DNA of 7,831 nt. It comes from Planctomycetota bacterium. Its GTDB lineage: Bacteria; Planctomycetota; Phycisphaerae; Phycisphaerales; SM1A02. A program made the position numbers and the translations under genes. Of the stretch, positions 1 through 7,656 are shown one piece after another. Within the stretch, counting starts at the first letter, position 1, and each line of letters begins with the position of its first letter. Under the pieces are notes generated by a model, which was not told the origin of the DNA, ran no database searches, and saw only the letters and a program-made list of their open reading frames with translations. Where the stretch lies: positions 1-7,831 of the forward strand of contig JACNLR010000031.1 of the NCBI GenBank assembly GCA_014381385.1, given 5' to 3'.

Positions 1-40
1 TTTTGCAGGGGAGGGTATCAAAGATGGTTGGTTGTATATT

Positions 41-1732
41 CTAGAAATCGGGGCGGGACGAATTTAGAAGTGCATCGGGGATAAAAAATTTAATACATTT
101 TCCGGGTATGACCAAACCCCGCCCCACGAGGAAAATACCATATCGAAGTTGATTAAAATCGTCAGGTCTGTGCGAGTCTGTATTTACAGCTAGCAGCGAA
201 CCGCCGTTAACTGCAGCGCGAACATGCGTGTCACGTAAATCAAGCCTGTAACTGTTGGCATTGATTTCTAGGGCGGTATTATTTTTGGCTGCGGCAGCGA
301 CTAGAGTTGGAATATCTGGCTCAAGCCCCTTGCGTTTATTGATAATTCTTCCAGTTGGGTGCCCGATTATGTGTACAAGCGGATGCTCGATTGCAGCGAG
401 AAGACGCTGCGTTGCTTGATCAGGAGATTGGGTTAGGGCAGCGTGTGGTGAAGCGACCACAATGTCAAGCAATGCGAGAAGTTCATCATCGTAATCGAGC
501 GTGCCGTCTGGCAAAATATCAACTTCGCTTCCAGCTAAAATTGTAATCTCACTCATCGAAGCGTTTGCTTTGCGAATAGCATCGATATGCATTCGCATCC
601 TGTCTGGTTTGAGTCCGTTTGCTTGTGCTTGTGATTGGCTGTGATCTGTCACGGCTATAGTGTGGTAGCCACGGGCTATCGCTTGCATAGCAAGTTCTTC
701 GATTGACATATGCCCATCGCTGGCGGTAGTGTGGCAGTGCAAGTCGCTTTTAATATTTTGTAAAGTGATTAAATTTGGCGTTCGCTTACAATCAAACTCA
801 CCGCGGTCCTCTCGTATTTCTGTTGGTATCCATGGCAAACCAAGGTCTTGGTAAATGGCTTCTTCGGTTTCACTGATATTGACGGGCTCTAAGCCGTATT
901 CATTTAGCTTTTTATCCTGCGTTATTGCTTTTTCGCGAAGTGTAATATTGTGCTCTTTACTTCCTGTAAAGTACAGGAGGGCAGCACCAAACTGGCCTTC
1001 ATCAACAACGCGCAGGTCAACTTGCATTCCAGAGTTAAGCCGCACGCTGCATTTCGTTTCGCCCTTGGCTTGCACCATAGAAACAGAGTCCATATTGCAA
1101 AATGCTTGCGCGAGCGCTTCTTGATTTTCTGTGGATGCGAGAATATCGATGTCGCCGATTGTTTCTTTGCCTCGCCTTAGAGAACCTGCAAACGTAATTG
1201 TTGTGACCCCTTCTACGCGTTCGAGGAATGTAATAATCTCCTGGGCAATCGGCATTGCATCACCAAGGCGTGTCCGATCTCCCGAAGATTCGACAAATGC
1301 GAGTGCTTGGGCAATGTTTTCAATCGTTTTCTTTCCCATTCGTGGCAAGTTGGCTAAGCGTCCATCGTCCACAGCTGCCCGTAACGATTCGATGTCGGTG
1401 ACATCTGCTTCTTGCCAAAATTGCCTAACTTTTTTGGGTCCAATTCCCTGTACTCGCATAACATCAAGGAGTCCTGCGGGAATAGAGTCGCGAAGTTCCT
1501 CAAACTCAACCATTTTCCCTGTGTCAAGATAGTTTTTTATTTTTGTTGCACTTGATTTACCGACACCAGGAATTTTTGTCACATCTTCCATGGAAGAAAC
1601 ATCTTCAACTAAGTCCTCTAGCGCTCTGGCAACTTTTGTATTTGCATTTACTTTGAATCCACTCTCCCCTTTAATTTCAAGAATGGTTGCCATGGTATGG
1701 AATATGTTCGCTAGATCTGTATTCGTTGACAT
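41..1732 (-). CDS. polX: PolX: family X DNA polymerase with C-terminal PHP nuclease domain
   Basis: This is a 563-residue bacterial PolX, close to the usual ~570. Three helix-hairpin-helix DNA-binding elements are visible near residues 54-62 (IPGVGKSSA), 94-102 (VQGIGPKKV) and 129-140. The nucleotidyltransferase core has GSLRRG at 183-188 and GDIDIL at 193-198. Catalytic aspartates are D194, D196 and D239 (VDLRVV), followed by the YFTGSKEHN motif at 254-262. The PHP domain begins at about residue 328 and keeps its metal ligands: H332, H334, D339, D363-H364, E403, H430, H458, D519 and H521. In this family the core fills short gaps during base-excision-type repair, and the PHP domain gives 3'-5' exonuclease and AP-endonuclease activity. 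The complete ligand set suggests both activities are intact. Its ATG overlaps the recG stop as TAATG, so it is very likely the second gene of a recG-polX operon. No terminator is visible in the 40 bases beyond its stop. Confidence 0.96.
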   Translation of the reverse strand: MSTNTDLANIFHTMATILEIKGESGFKVNANTKVARALEDLVEDVSSMEDVTKIPGVGKSSATKIKNYLDTGKMVEFEELRDSIPAGLLDVMRVQGIGPKKVRQFWQEADVTDIESLRAAVDDGRLANLPRMGKKTIENIAQALAFVESSGDRTRLGDAMPIAQEIITFLERVEGVTTITFAGSLRRGKETIGDIDILASTENQEALAQAFCNMDSVSMVQAKGETKCSVRLNSGMQVDLRVVDEGQFGAALLYFTGSKEHNITLREKAITQDKKLNEYGLEPVNISETEEAIYQDLGLPWIPTEIREDRGEFDCKRTPNLITLQNIKSDLHCHTTASDGHMSIEELAMQAIARGYHTIAVTDHSQSQAQANGLKPDRMRMHIDAIRKANASMSEITILAGSEVDILPDGTLDYDDELLALLDIVVASPHAALTQSPDQATQRLLAAIEHPLVHIIGHPTGRIINKRKGLEPDIPTLVAAAAKNNTALEINANSYRLDLRDTHVRAAVNGGSLLAVNTDSHRPDDFNQLRYGIFLVGRGLVIPGKCIKFFIPDALLNSSRPDF

Positions 1733-3876
1733 TATGCAACATCTCCAAGACCAAGTGCTTCGCCGTGAATGTGCATTAACCGCGCCCGTAGGAGCGGTGA
1801 ATTATGAAGTGTAGGATCACGTTGTATCCACTCGACGGCGTTTCTTCGAGCTAAGCGGAGCAAATCAAAGTCACGCGGCAGTCGTGCAATTTTGAACGGA
1901 GCAATGCCGCTTTGTTTTGCGCCAAATAGTTCTCCTGGTCCACGTATTTCCAAATCGCGTTCGGCTATTTGGAATCCATCGGTTGTTTCGACGATCGCTT
2001 CAAGGCGGTGTTGTGCGTCGTCTGTGGTTGGGCTCGCGATGAGCGCACAAACTCCAGGAAGTAATCCGCGTCCGACTCTACCTCGAAGTTGGTGCAATTG
2101 TGCAAGCCCGAAACGATCTGCGTGCTCAATAATCATCATTGTAGCATTCGCAATATCGACACCGACTTCGATAACAGTTGTTGCAACGAGCACGTCAATT
2201 TTTCCACTACGAAATTGTTGCATGGTTTCTTCTCGTTCGTCCGATTTCATTCTGCCGTGGACTACGCCAATAGATTTTCCACTTAAATATCCGTCTCGCA
2301 GTGATGCAGCGTGCGCAGTTACAGATTTAAGACCTGAGTCGGTTTCTTCAACAAGAGGTACAACAACATAACCTTGTTGCCCCTTGTCTAGGAGTTCGCG
2401 CATATACATGTAAACCTTGTCTGCTTGTTCTGGTTGCACTAAACGCGTAGTGATTGGAGTCCTGCCGGGTGGCATCCCTTTAATTGTTGAAACGTCAAGA
2501 TCACCAAATACTGTCAGTGATAATGTTCGAGGGATTGGCGTTGCGGTCATGACGAGCGTGTGGGGAATGGCGTGTAGGTCATCGGATTTGTTGCGAAGCA
2601 ATGCCCGCTGCTGCACGCCGAATCGGTGTTGTTCATCTGTTATTGCAACGGCTATATTCGAAAAGATTACGTCATCCGTTAATAACGCATGTGTACCAAC
2701 GATAATATCAATTGTACCGTCGCTTATTTTTTGAATGTGTTCTGTACGCTCCTTTGGTGATAGCGAGCTTGTGAGCAAGGCAGTTGTAACTTGCGAATTG
2801 TCAAGAAGAGTAGTGATTGTTTTGTAATGCTGTTCAGCGAGCAATTCAGTAGGGGCCATCATTGCTGCTTGGGATCCGCACGTTACTGCCATCAACATTG
2901 CATGCAACGCAACAACTGTTTTGCCAGATCCAACATCGCCTTGAAGCAATCGATTCATTGGCATAGTCGTCGTGATATCACCGGCAATCTCTTCAATTAC
3001 AGCTTGTTGAGATTTTGTGAGCGTAAATGGAATTCGCGCTTCGATGCGTTGTTTAATTTCATCGTTCCAGAGAAGTTTTGGCGCACGCATTGTGTCTAGT
3101 CGGTGGTGCCTCTTCATCATAACACCAAGTTGCAATAACAAAAGTTCATCGTATGCAATACGCCGCCGTCCTTCTTTTACTGCATCATTGGCCTCGGGTT
3201 TATGACACATTGCATACGCACTTGAAAGAGTTGGCATTGACAATGTGTCGAGCATTGCTTGAGAAAGATGGTCGTCAATTTCAGGTAGAGCGCCCTCTAA
3301 AACTTCAGCGATAATTGTTGCGATCACACTTGAAGATATGCGTTCGCTTGCTGGATAAACAGGTCGCAATTCGCTGTCAATTGTAAGAGTAGGTTCGTCC
3401 TCTTTTATCTCTTCCCAGCGAGGGTTGTTCATTTGCAACAAACCCTTCCGTATGGAGAGAGAACCATGTAATCTTATCCGCATATCTGGGTGCAACGAAC
3501 GAGCAACCCATGGTTGGTTGAACCAGTTGATATGCATGCGACCCGTTTCATCCTCGACCGCGGCTTCGACTTTTGATTTTTTGCCCCTTCGCCAACCTGG
3601 ATTCACTTTAATGACGGTCGATTCGATAGTAACTAATTCAGGTATTGCATCTTGGTCGCCTAAGAGTGCCTCTGCGGCTTCGATTGTCATGCCCCCGTGG
3701 TGCGTCTCGTACCGCATCGGCAAGTGTTTAATGAGATCAGCAACTCTGTACATCCCAAGTTCATGGAGTGCAATTGCTCGATCTTGCGTTACGCTTGGCA
3801 AATCGGTAACGAGGGTAAGAAGATGTTTTTTTTCGCAGGTATCTTGCATAACTCGACGTGTGCAGGATACCATCAT
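1732..3876 (-). CDS. recG: ATP-dependent DNA helicase RecG
   Basis: This is a superfamily 2 helicase that reverses stalled replication forks and migrates branched DNA. The 714 residues are in the normal range for RecG. An OB-fold wedge domain lies at about 80-165, with an aromatic cluster WFNQPW at 118-123. The helicase motifs are Walker A GDVGSGKT (313-320), motif Ia APTELLAEQHY (331-341), DEQH (414-417), TATPIPRTL (444-452), the VIEVGVDI region (568-575) and QLRGRVGRG (596-604). The RecG-specific C-terminal region includes the RGPGELFG motif near 635-642. All motifs are present, so the protein should be active. The start is uncertain. The ATG at 3876 (followed by a second ATG) has no Shine-Dalgarno sequence. 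Residue 10 is also Met (ATG 3849-3847), and family homology begins only around residue 20. The gene is divergent from xseA and couples to polX downstream. Confidence 0.97.
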   Translation of the reverse strand: MMVSCTRRVMQDTCEKKHLLTLVTDLPSVTQDRAIALHELGMYRVADLIKHLPMRYETHHGGMTIEAAEALLGDQDAIPELVTIESTVIKVNPGWRRGKKSKVEAAVEDETGRMHINWFNQPWVARSLHPDMRIRLHGSLSIRKGLLQMNNPRWEEIKEDEPTLTIDSELRPVYPASERISSSVIATIIAEVLEGALPEIDDHLSQAMLDTLSMPTLSSAYAMCHKPEANDAVKEGRRRIAYDELLLLQLGVMMKRHHRLDTMRAPKLLWNDEIKQRIEARIPFTLTKSQQAVIEEIAGDITTTMPMNRLLQGDVGSGKTVVALHAMLMAVTCGSQAAMMAPTELLAEQHYKTITTLLDNSQVTTALLTSSLSPKERTEHIQKISDGTIDIIVGTHALLTDDVIFSNIAVAITDEQHRFGVQQRALLRNKSDDLHAIPHTLVMTATPIPRTLSLTVFGDLDVSTIKGMPPGRTPITTRLVQPEQADKVYMYMRELLDKGQQGYVVVPLVEETDSGLKSVTAHAASLRDGYLSGKSIGVVHGRMKSDEREETMQQFRSGKIDVLVATTVIEVGVDIANATMMIIEHADRFGLAQLHQLRGRVGRGLLPGVCALIASPTTDDAQHRLEAIVETTDGFQIAERDLEIRGPGELFGAKQSGIAPFKIARLPRDFDLLRLARRNAVEWIQRDPTLHNSPLLRARLMHIHGEALGLGDVA

Positions 3877-3882
3877 AGGTTC

Positions 3883-5214
3883 GTGGCAGATTTATTTACA
3901 AATACGGAAAATGAAAGAGAGCCGGCTAAGCCGCCAAAACCAATCACTGTTTCCCAGTTGAGTAAAAAGATTAACGAAACACTTGAGGGGAGAATTGGTC
4001 GGATTGATGTTGTGGGGCAAATCAACAGTCCGAAATTCATGAATCACTGGTACTTTACGTTAGCAGACGAAGACGCAAAAATTGACTGTGCGATGTGGGC
4101 TTCGAGCGTTTCAACAATAAAGAACGGGGAGTTTGAAGGTGGGAAACCAAAACAAGGAGACATGGTTGTTATTCGCGGCATGCTTGGGCACTTTGCAAAA
4201 TACGGTAAAACGCAACTCTATGTAGAGCGAATGAAATCAGCAGGAGACGAAAAAGGCTCTCTCCAAAAGGCGTTCGACGAGCTTGTACTAGAGTTACGTG
4301 AAAAAGGGTGGTTCGATGAGGCACACAAAAAACAACTGCCACAATACCCAAGAAAAATTGCTGTGATTACTAGTAAGACTTCAGCTGCAGTTAGAGATGT
4401 TATAGAGACGGCGAGGCAGCGGTGGTCAGTAACAGAGTTATTAGTTGTCAATGTTCCTGTTCAAGGTAACGCTGCTGTCCCTTCTATTATGCACGCGATT
4501 GAAAGTGTAGACAAGGCGGCTGAAACACTAGGGATTGACGCGATCATCGTAACTCGTGGAGGTGGTTCCCTTGAAGAGCTTTGGTCATTTAATGATCGAG
4601 GTGTTGTCGAAGCAGCGTTTCGATGTAATACACCAATTGTTTCAGCAATCGGCCATGAATCTGACACCTCAATCATTGAACTTGTCTCCGACTTACGAGC
4701 ATCGACGCCAACTCAAGCAGCGATGGCGCTTGTGCCAGATCGAGACGAACTTTCACAGATGGTAGAGCACTTTAACCTTCGTTTGTCGAGTGTTGCCAAA
4801 CTTCAAGTAGAACGTGGTCAGTCGCGAGTACGCCATCAGGTGGCGGGAGTATGTGCAATTGCAAATGGGCAACTGCATAAAAAAGCATCAAGGATTTCAG
4901 CGCTATCAGAGGCTCTTACAGCGAGAAGGCCCGGTGCCCTTGTTCAAAAACGCAAAGGCAGGGTATCTACGCTGTCCACTGCATTGAAAACCTATTCGCA
5001 TCAAACAATTGAAAGAGCACGAGCTGGGATTGACGCAATGGCTGGCAAATTAGATGCGATTGACCCCAGCGTCGTGCTAGAGCGGGGTTTTAGTTTGACT
5101 GAGGATGCTTCGGGCAACCTAATTCGGCGAGCGCAAGATGTTAAAGAAGGCCAAAAAATACGGACGGTTCTTGCCCACGGAACAATCGAGTCCGAGGTAG
5201 AGTGCACATCATGA
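3883..5214 (+). CDS. xseA: Exodeoxyribonuclease VII large subunit
   Basis: This is the catalytic subunit of exonuclease VII, which degrades single-stranded DNA from both ends in repair. Starting at the GTG at 3883 gives 443 residues, typical of XseA. Family homology starts at PITVSQL, about 19 residues in. It is followed by an OB-fold DNA-binding domain including HWYFTLADEDAKIDCAMW, and then the core. Core motifs are VITSKTSAAVRDV, TRGGGSLEELWSFND, AIGHESDTSI and DLRASTPTQAA. A helical region and the C-terminal LERGFSLT motif complete the protein. The open frame extends upstream to 3697. An ATG at 3823 has a better ribosome-binding site (GAGGG at 3811-3815) and would give 463 residues, but its start would lie inside recG on the other strand. 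The GTG at 3883 has only a close AGG at 3877-3879. The product is certain and the start is not. The gene overlaps xseB by four bases. Confidence 0.95.
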   Translation: MADLFTNTENEREPAKPPKPITVSQLSKKINETLEGRIGRIDVVGQINSPKFMNHWYFTLADEDAKIDCAMWASSVSTIKNGEFEGGKPKQGDMVVIRGMLGHFAKYGKTQLYVERMKSAGDEKGSLQKAFDELVLELREKGWFDEAHKKQLPQYPRKIAVITSKTSAAVRDVIETARQRWSVTELLVVNVPVQGNAAVPSIMHAIESVDKAAETLGIDAIIVTRGGGSLEELWSFNDRGVVEAAFRCNTPIVSAIGHESDTSIIELVSDLRASTPTQAAMALVPDRDELSQMVEHFNLRLSSVAKLQVERGQSRVRHQVAGVCAIANGQLHKKASRISALSEALTARRPGALVQKRKGRVSTLSTALKTYSHQTIERARAGIDAMAGKLDAIDPSVVLERGFSLTEDASGNLIRRAQDVKEGQKIRTVLAHGTIESEVECTS

Positions 5215-5429
5215 GCGATAAGCCACTCCAAAAACCTGAAGAGATGACGTTTGAGCAAGCCGCAGATGAACTTGACGCAATCGTCAAGCGCATTGATGGC
5301 GGTGAAGCAGACTTGGAAACAATGATGAAAGAACATGCGCGGGGACAGTTGCTTGTAAAGCGATGCCGTTCGTTGCTGGTTGATGCAGAGCAACAACTTA
5401 CAACGATGGAAGCGGACGAACTCGAATAA
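5211..5429 (+). CDS. xseB: Exodeoxyribonuclease VII small subunit
   Basis: This 72-residue protein matches the XseB family in size and in its conserved helical-hairpin sequence, TFEQAADELDAIVKRIDGGE followed by a second helix rich in Leu, Arg and Gln. XseB binds the large subunit and is required for exonuclease VII activity. The chosen ATG at 5211 overlaps the xseA stop as ATGA, a classic sign of translational coupling. An in-frame GTG at 5202 would add three residues. The GAGG at 5194-5197 is too near the GTG (4 bases) and rather far from the ATG (13 bases), so coupling probably matters more than the ribosome-binding site. The frame is the same as that of the next gene, with a TAA between them. 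Confidence 0.93.
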   Translation: MSDKPLQKPEEMTFEQAADELDAIVKRIDGGEADLETMMKEHARGQLLVKRCRSLLVDAEQQLTTMEADELE

Positions 5430-5443
5430 AACTTTGTAAAGGG

Positions 5444-5449
5444 AAAGGA
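5444..5449 (+). promoter_or_regulatory. Ribosome-binding site supporting the TTG start of the prepilin peptidase gene
   Basis: AAAGGA lies 10 bases before the TTG at 5460, in the 30-base gap after xseB. No ATG or GTG is available between the xseB stop and the conserved N-terminal membrane segment. This site is therefore the main argument for a TTG start. Confidence 0.5.
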
Positions 5450-5459
5450 CTCCCGAACT

Positions 5460-6848
5460 TTGCTTGGAGCATCAATCTCAACTATTGACCAACTGTTACT
5501 CAAGGCTACCATCCTTGAACATTTGCCATCAGCACTTTTTGTATTTGTACTCGGGGCTTGCGTTGGGAGTTTTTTGAACGTGCTCGTCTTTCGGCTACCT
5601 CGCAACATTCGACTCTTAACACCGCCAAGTTCATGCCCATCTTGTGATCATCAACTCCGATTTTTTAGGGAGAACTTGCCGATTATTGGCTGGATTGCAA
5701 TTCGTGGGAAGTGTCGGTATTGCAAGGCGCCTGTATCAATTGAATATCCTTGTGTTGAATTGCTTACTGGGTTGTTGTTTTTAGGATGTTATGTGCTTTG
5801 TTATTGGGTTTCTCCAACGACGCCATTTGTTGGCGAGATTTTTGGCGACTGGTGGCACACGAACGGAATCGTTCGAACCCTTCCGATGTTCCTCGCACTT
5901 CTTACATTAGTAGGGGGTTTGCTTGCAATGACTTTGATTGATGCGCGCACATTTACTATTCCAATACAAATTCCAATCTTCATGACTGTCGTTGCTTTTA
6001 TTGCGGCAGCTTTGCAGAGCCAAATGCATTTACGTAATACACCAGCGCAAATTTGGCCCTATCCTCTTATTGATTGGACTTGGGCACTCGCTGCATTTGG
6101 TGGAATGTTTGGCGTAGCAGTGAGCGTATGTTTGTTACGTATGGGTGTTTTTGCATATAGTTTCGCTGACTACGATGAGTATCTCCAAGAGGGTGAAACG
6201 CTTTGTTCGTATCCTCACTCTCGCCGTGAAATGGGTAAAGAACTTTTGTTTGTCTTGCCAATCGTCATTGGGTTTCTTGTTGGTTGGATGCTAGGTTACG
6301 AAAAGGGAGTGCCGCCTTTACTCGTGCAGGGGCTTGCGGGAAGCATGCTTGGGTACATCGTTGGCGGTGGATTAGTCTGGGCTGTTCGAATTGTTGGAAC
6401 GCTAGGGTTTGGCCGAGAGGCGATGGGATTAGGCGATGTGCATCTGCTTGCGGGAGTCGGAGCGGTTCTAGGGTGGTGGGATCCGATTCTGATTTTCTTC
6501 ATCGCTCCCTTTAGCGGCTTGCTTTGGGCAGCATTTTCAGCGATTCTTGAGAAGATAGGTAAGAAGCACAAGGAAATACCCTATGGACCGCACCTTGCAG
6601 TGGCTACGCTCCTTGTCGTGTTTCTACGTCCGGGTATTCAATGGGCTTGGGATATTGCTATGCCCGGAGTTTCTCAACCAACTTCTGAAAAAATACAGAC
6701 ATATTTGCCTGAGGTCGATTTGACTTATAGGGAAAAAGAGGGTTCAATACCAATAACACCACACGTCGTTGGATGCGATAAGGTGAGACAGGATGTTTCA
6801 CTGGTATGTGGTTTACAGTCCTCTGACATGGAGAAAGGACACGCATGA
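5460..6848 (+). CDS. pilD: Prepilin peptidase (A24 family, PilD-like)
   Basis: This is an integral membrane aspartyl protease that cleaves the leader of type IV prepilins or type II secretion pseudopilins and usually N-methylates the new end. The first membrane segment contains GSFLNVLVFRLP (36-47). A cytoplasmic tetracysteine zinc motif follows, with C59/C62 and C85/C88, typical of bifunctional enzymes. The catalytic aspartates are D161 (LIDARTF) and D326 in GLGD (323-326). YGPHLA lies near the end of the core. At 462 residues it is much longer than the usual 250-290. About 160 residues separate the two aspartates, including a charged cytoplasmic loop (237-261, with YPHSRREMGKE) and extra membrane segments near 260-312. 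I recall such inserts in planctomycete homologues. A hydrophilic tail of about 60 residues follows residue 402. The TTG start is the best available. The stop overlaps the next gene (ATGA). No pilin gene is in view, so pilus and secretion roles cannot be separated. Confidence 0.93.
   Translation: MLGASISTIDQLLLKATILEHLPSALFVFVLGACVGSFLNVLVFRLPRNIRLLTPPSSCPSCDHQLRFFRENLPIIGWIAIRGKCRYCKAPVSIEYPCVELLTGLLFLGCYVLCYWVSPTTPFVGEIFGDWWHTNGIVRTLPMFLALLTLVGGLLAMTLIDARTFTIPIQIPIFMTVVAFIAAALQSQMHLRNTPAQIWPYPLIDWTWALAAFGGMFGVAVSVCLLRMGVFAYSFADYDEYLQEGETLCSYPHSRREMGKELLFVLPIVIGFLVGWMLGYEKGVPPLLVQGLAGSMLGYIVGGGLVWAVRIVGTLGFGREAMGLGDVHLLAGVGAVLGWWDPILIFFIAPFSGLLWAAFSAILEKIGKKHKEIPYGPHLAVATLLVVFLRPGIQWAWDIAMPGVSQPTSEKIQTYLPEVDLTYREKEGSIPITPHVVGCDKVRQDVSLVCGLQSSDMEKGHA
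6834..6839 (+). promoter_or_regulatory. Ribosome-binding site of the OmpA-family lipoprotein gene
   Basis: AAAGGA lies inside the last codons of the prepilin peptidase gene. It is 5 bases before the ATG at 6845 and 8 bases before the adjacent ATG at 6848. The spacing favours the second ATG, which would give a protein one residue shorter. Confidence 0.55.
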
Positions 6849-7495
6849 TGCGACGAAATGTAACAATGGCAATAGCGGGTTTAGCGGTTGGAATTTCAAT
6901 GCTTGGTTGTAACAACAGCATGAAAACCGAAAATGACTTGTTAAAAACTGAAAATGAAGAATTGCGAATGCAATACAAAGAAGCAACAGCAGCACTACAA
7001 GCAGCTGACGAAGATTTGACAAGATCGCAGGGCGAATTACGAAATGCGCAAAACGAAAATCAAACGCTGCAAACGGCACTGGACACACGTCCTGAAACCA
7101 TTAACATATTTGAGAATATCGCAGGTGTAGATGTAGAACTCCGCGATAAAGATCTTGCACTTACGGTTGCTAGCGATCTTCTTTTTAATTCAGGTAGTGC
7201 GTCATTGAAGAAATCAGCGAAGGGCACACTTTCAAATGTTGCATCAGCGCTTAACTCAACGTATCCAAATCAATCGATAGTGATTATGGGGTACACTGAT
7301 ACGGATAAAATTTCAAAGAGTAATTTCAAAAGTAACTGGCATCTGGCATTTGATCGTGCGTGGTCTGTTCGAGACTATCTGGTGAGCAATGGTGTTAACA
7401 AGGATCGCATTGCAATCGAAAGTTGGGGACCAACGAAACCTCTCTCCACTAAAGCGGCAAGTAGGCGAGTGGATATCGTCGTAGTAGACGAATAA
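6845..7495 (+). CDS. OmpA-family lipoprotein with coiled-coil N-terminal half
   Basis: This 216-residue protein is probably exported and anchored to the outer membrane, where it would bind peptidoglycan. It starts MMRRN, followed by a hydrophobic stretch at 7-20 and a lipobox-like MLGC with C22. Met at the -3 position is unusual, so lipidation is likely but not certain. Residues 27-79 are charged with regular Leu and Asn spacing (KTENDLLKTENEEL and onward), consistent with a coiled coil. An OmpA C-terminal domain spans about 95-214: LLFNSGSASLKKSA (112-125), GYTDTDKI (149-156), the NWHLAFDRAWSVRDYL region (164-179) and SRRVDIVV (206-213). D152 and R171 match the Asp and Arg that contact diaminopimelate in peptidoglycan in this family. 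It overlaps the prepilin peptidase gene and precedes a strong terminator, so it is probably the last gene of the xse operon. It resembles Pal, but no Tol genes are nearby, so no symbol is given. Confidence 0.88.
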   Translation: MMRRNVTMAIAGLAVGISMLGCNNSMKTENDLLKTENEELRMQYKEATAALQAADEDLTRSQGELRNAQNENQTLQTALDTRPETINIFENIAGVDVELRDKDLALTVASDLLFNSGSASLKKSAKGTLSNVASALNSTYPNQSIVIMGYTDTDKISKSNFKSNWHLAFDRAWSVRDYLVSNGVNKDRIAIESWGPTKPLSTKAASRRVDIVVVDE

Positions 7496-7516
7496 TGAAT
7501 TAAGTTTTTGTTTCAT

Positions 7517-7560
7517 AACACGGCAAGCGGATTCTTAAAATCTGCTTGTCGTGTTTTTTT
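7517..7560 (+). terminator. Intrinsic terminator of the xseA-xseB-pilD-ompA-like operon
   Basis: The arms 7517-7533 and 7539-7555 form a 17-bp stem with two G-U pairs and no mismatches. The loop is five bases (7534-7538). The T-tract runs from 7554 to 7560. It begins 21 bases after the lipoprotein stop codon, as expected for a Rho-independent terminator. Confidence 0.9.
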
Positions 7561-7575
7561 ATACCCCACTTTTCT

Positions 7576-7620
7576 CCTCTGAGACTTTTTAAAGCCGAAA
7601 AATCGCCTCTGAGACTTTTT
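7576..7620. repeat. Two direct copies of a 15-bp module with 30-bp period
   Basis: CCTCTGAGACTTTTT occurs at 7576-7590 and 7606-7620, separated by exactly 15 bp. The match continues to 20 bp with one mismatch (AAAGC against AGAGC). A third, inverted copy is at 7656-7670 within the right arm of the inverted repeat. Confidence 0.85.
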
Positions 7621-7638
7621 AGAGCATCTCAGGGCCTA

Positions 7639-7656
7639 TTTTTGAATATTCAAAAA
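7639..7656. repeat. 18-bp perfect palindrome
   Basis: TTTTTGAATATTCAAAAA reads the same on both strands. It sits just inside the right arm of the larger inverted repeat and shares one base with it. It could be a protein-binding site or could form a small hairpin. It is AT-rich, which weakens its significance. Confidence 0.6.

Noticed and set aside
1..67. Tail of a convergent plus-strand gene ending at 42-44 or 65-67
   Set aside because: All three plus frames are open at the edge for only a few codons, so none can be supported. The longest would overlap the polX 3' end. The 40 bases before the polX stop show no hairpin terminator.
3697..3822. Extended N-terminus of xseA from the ATG at 3697
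   Set aside because: It would overlap recG by 180 bases antisense, adds residues with no family homology, and gives an unusually long protein.
6927..6960. Tandem-like DNA repeat AAAACCGAAAATGA / AAAACTGAAAATGA in the lipoprotein gene
   Set aside because: Explained by the repeating KTEN coding in the coiled-coil segment.
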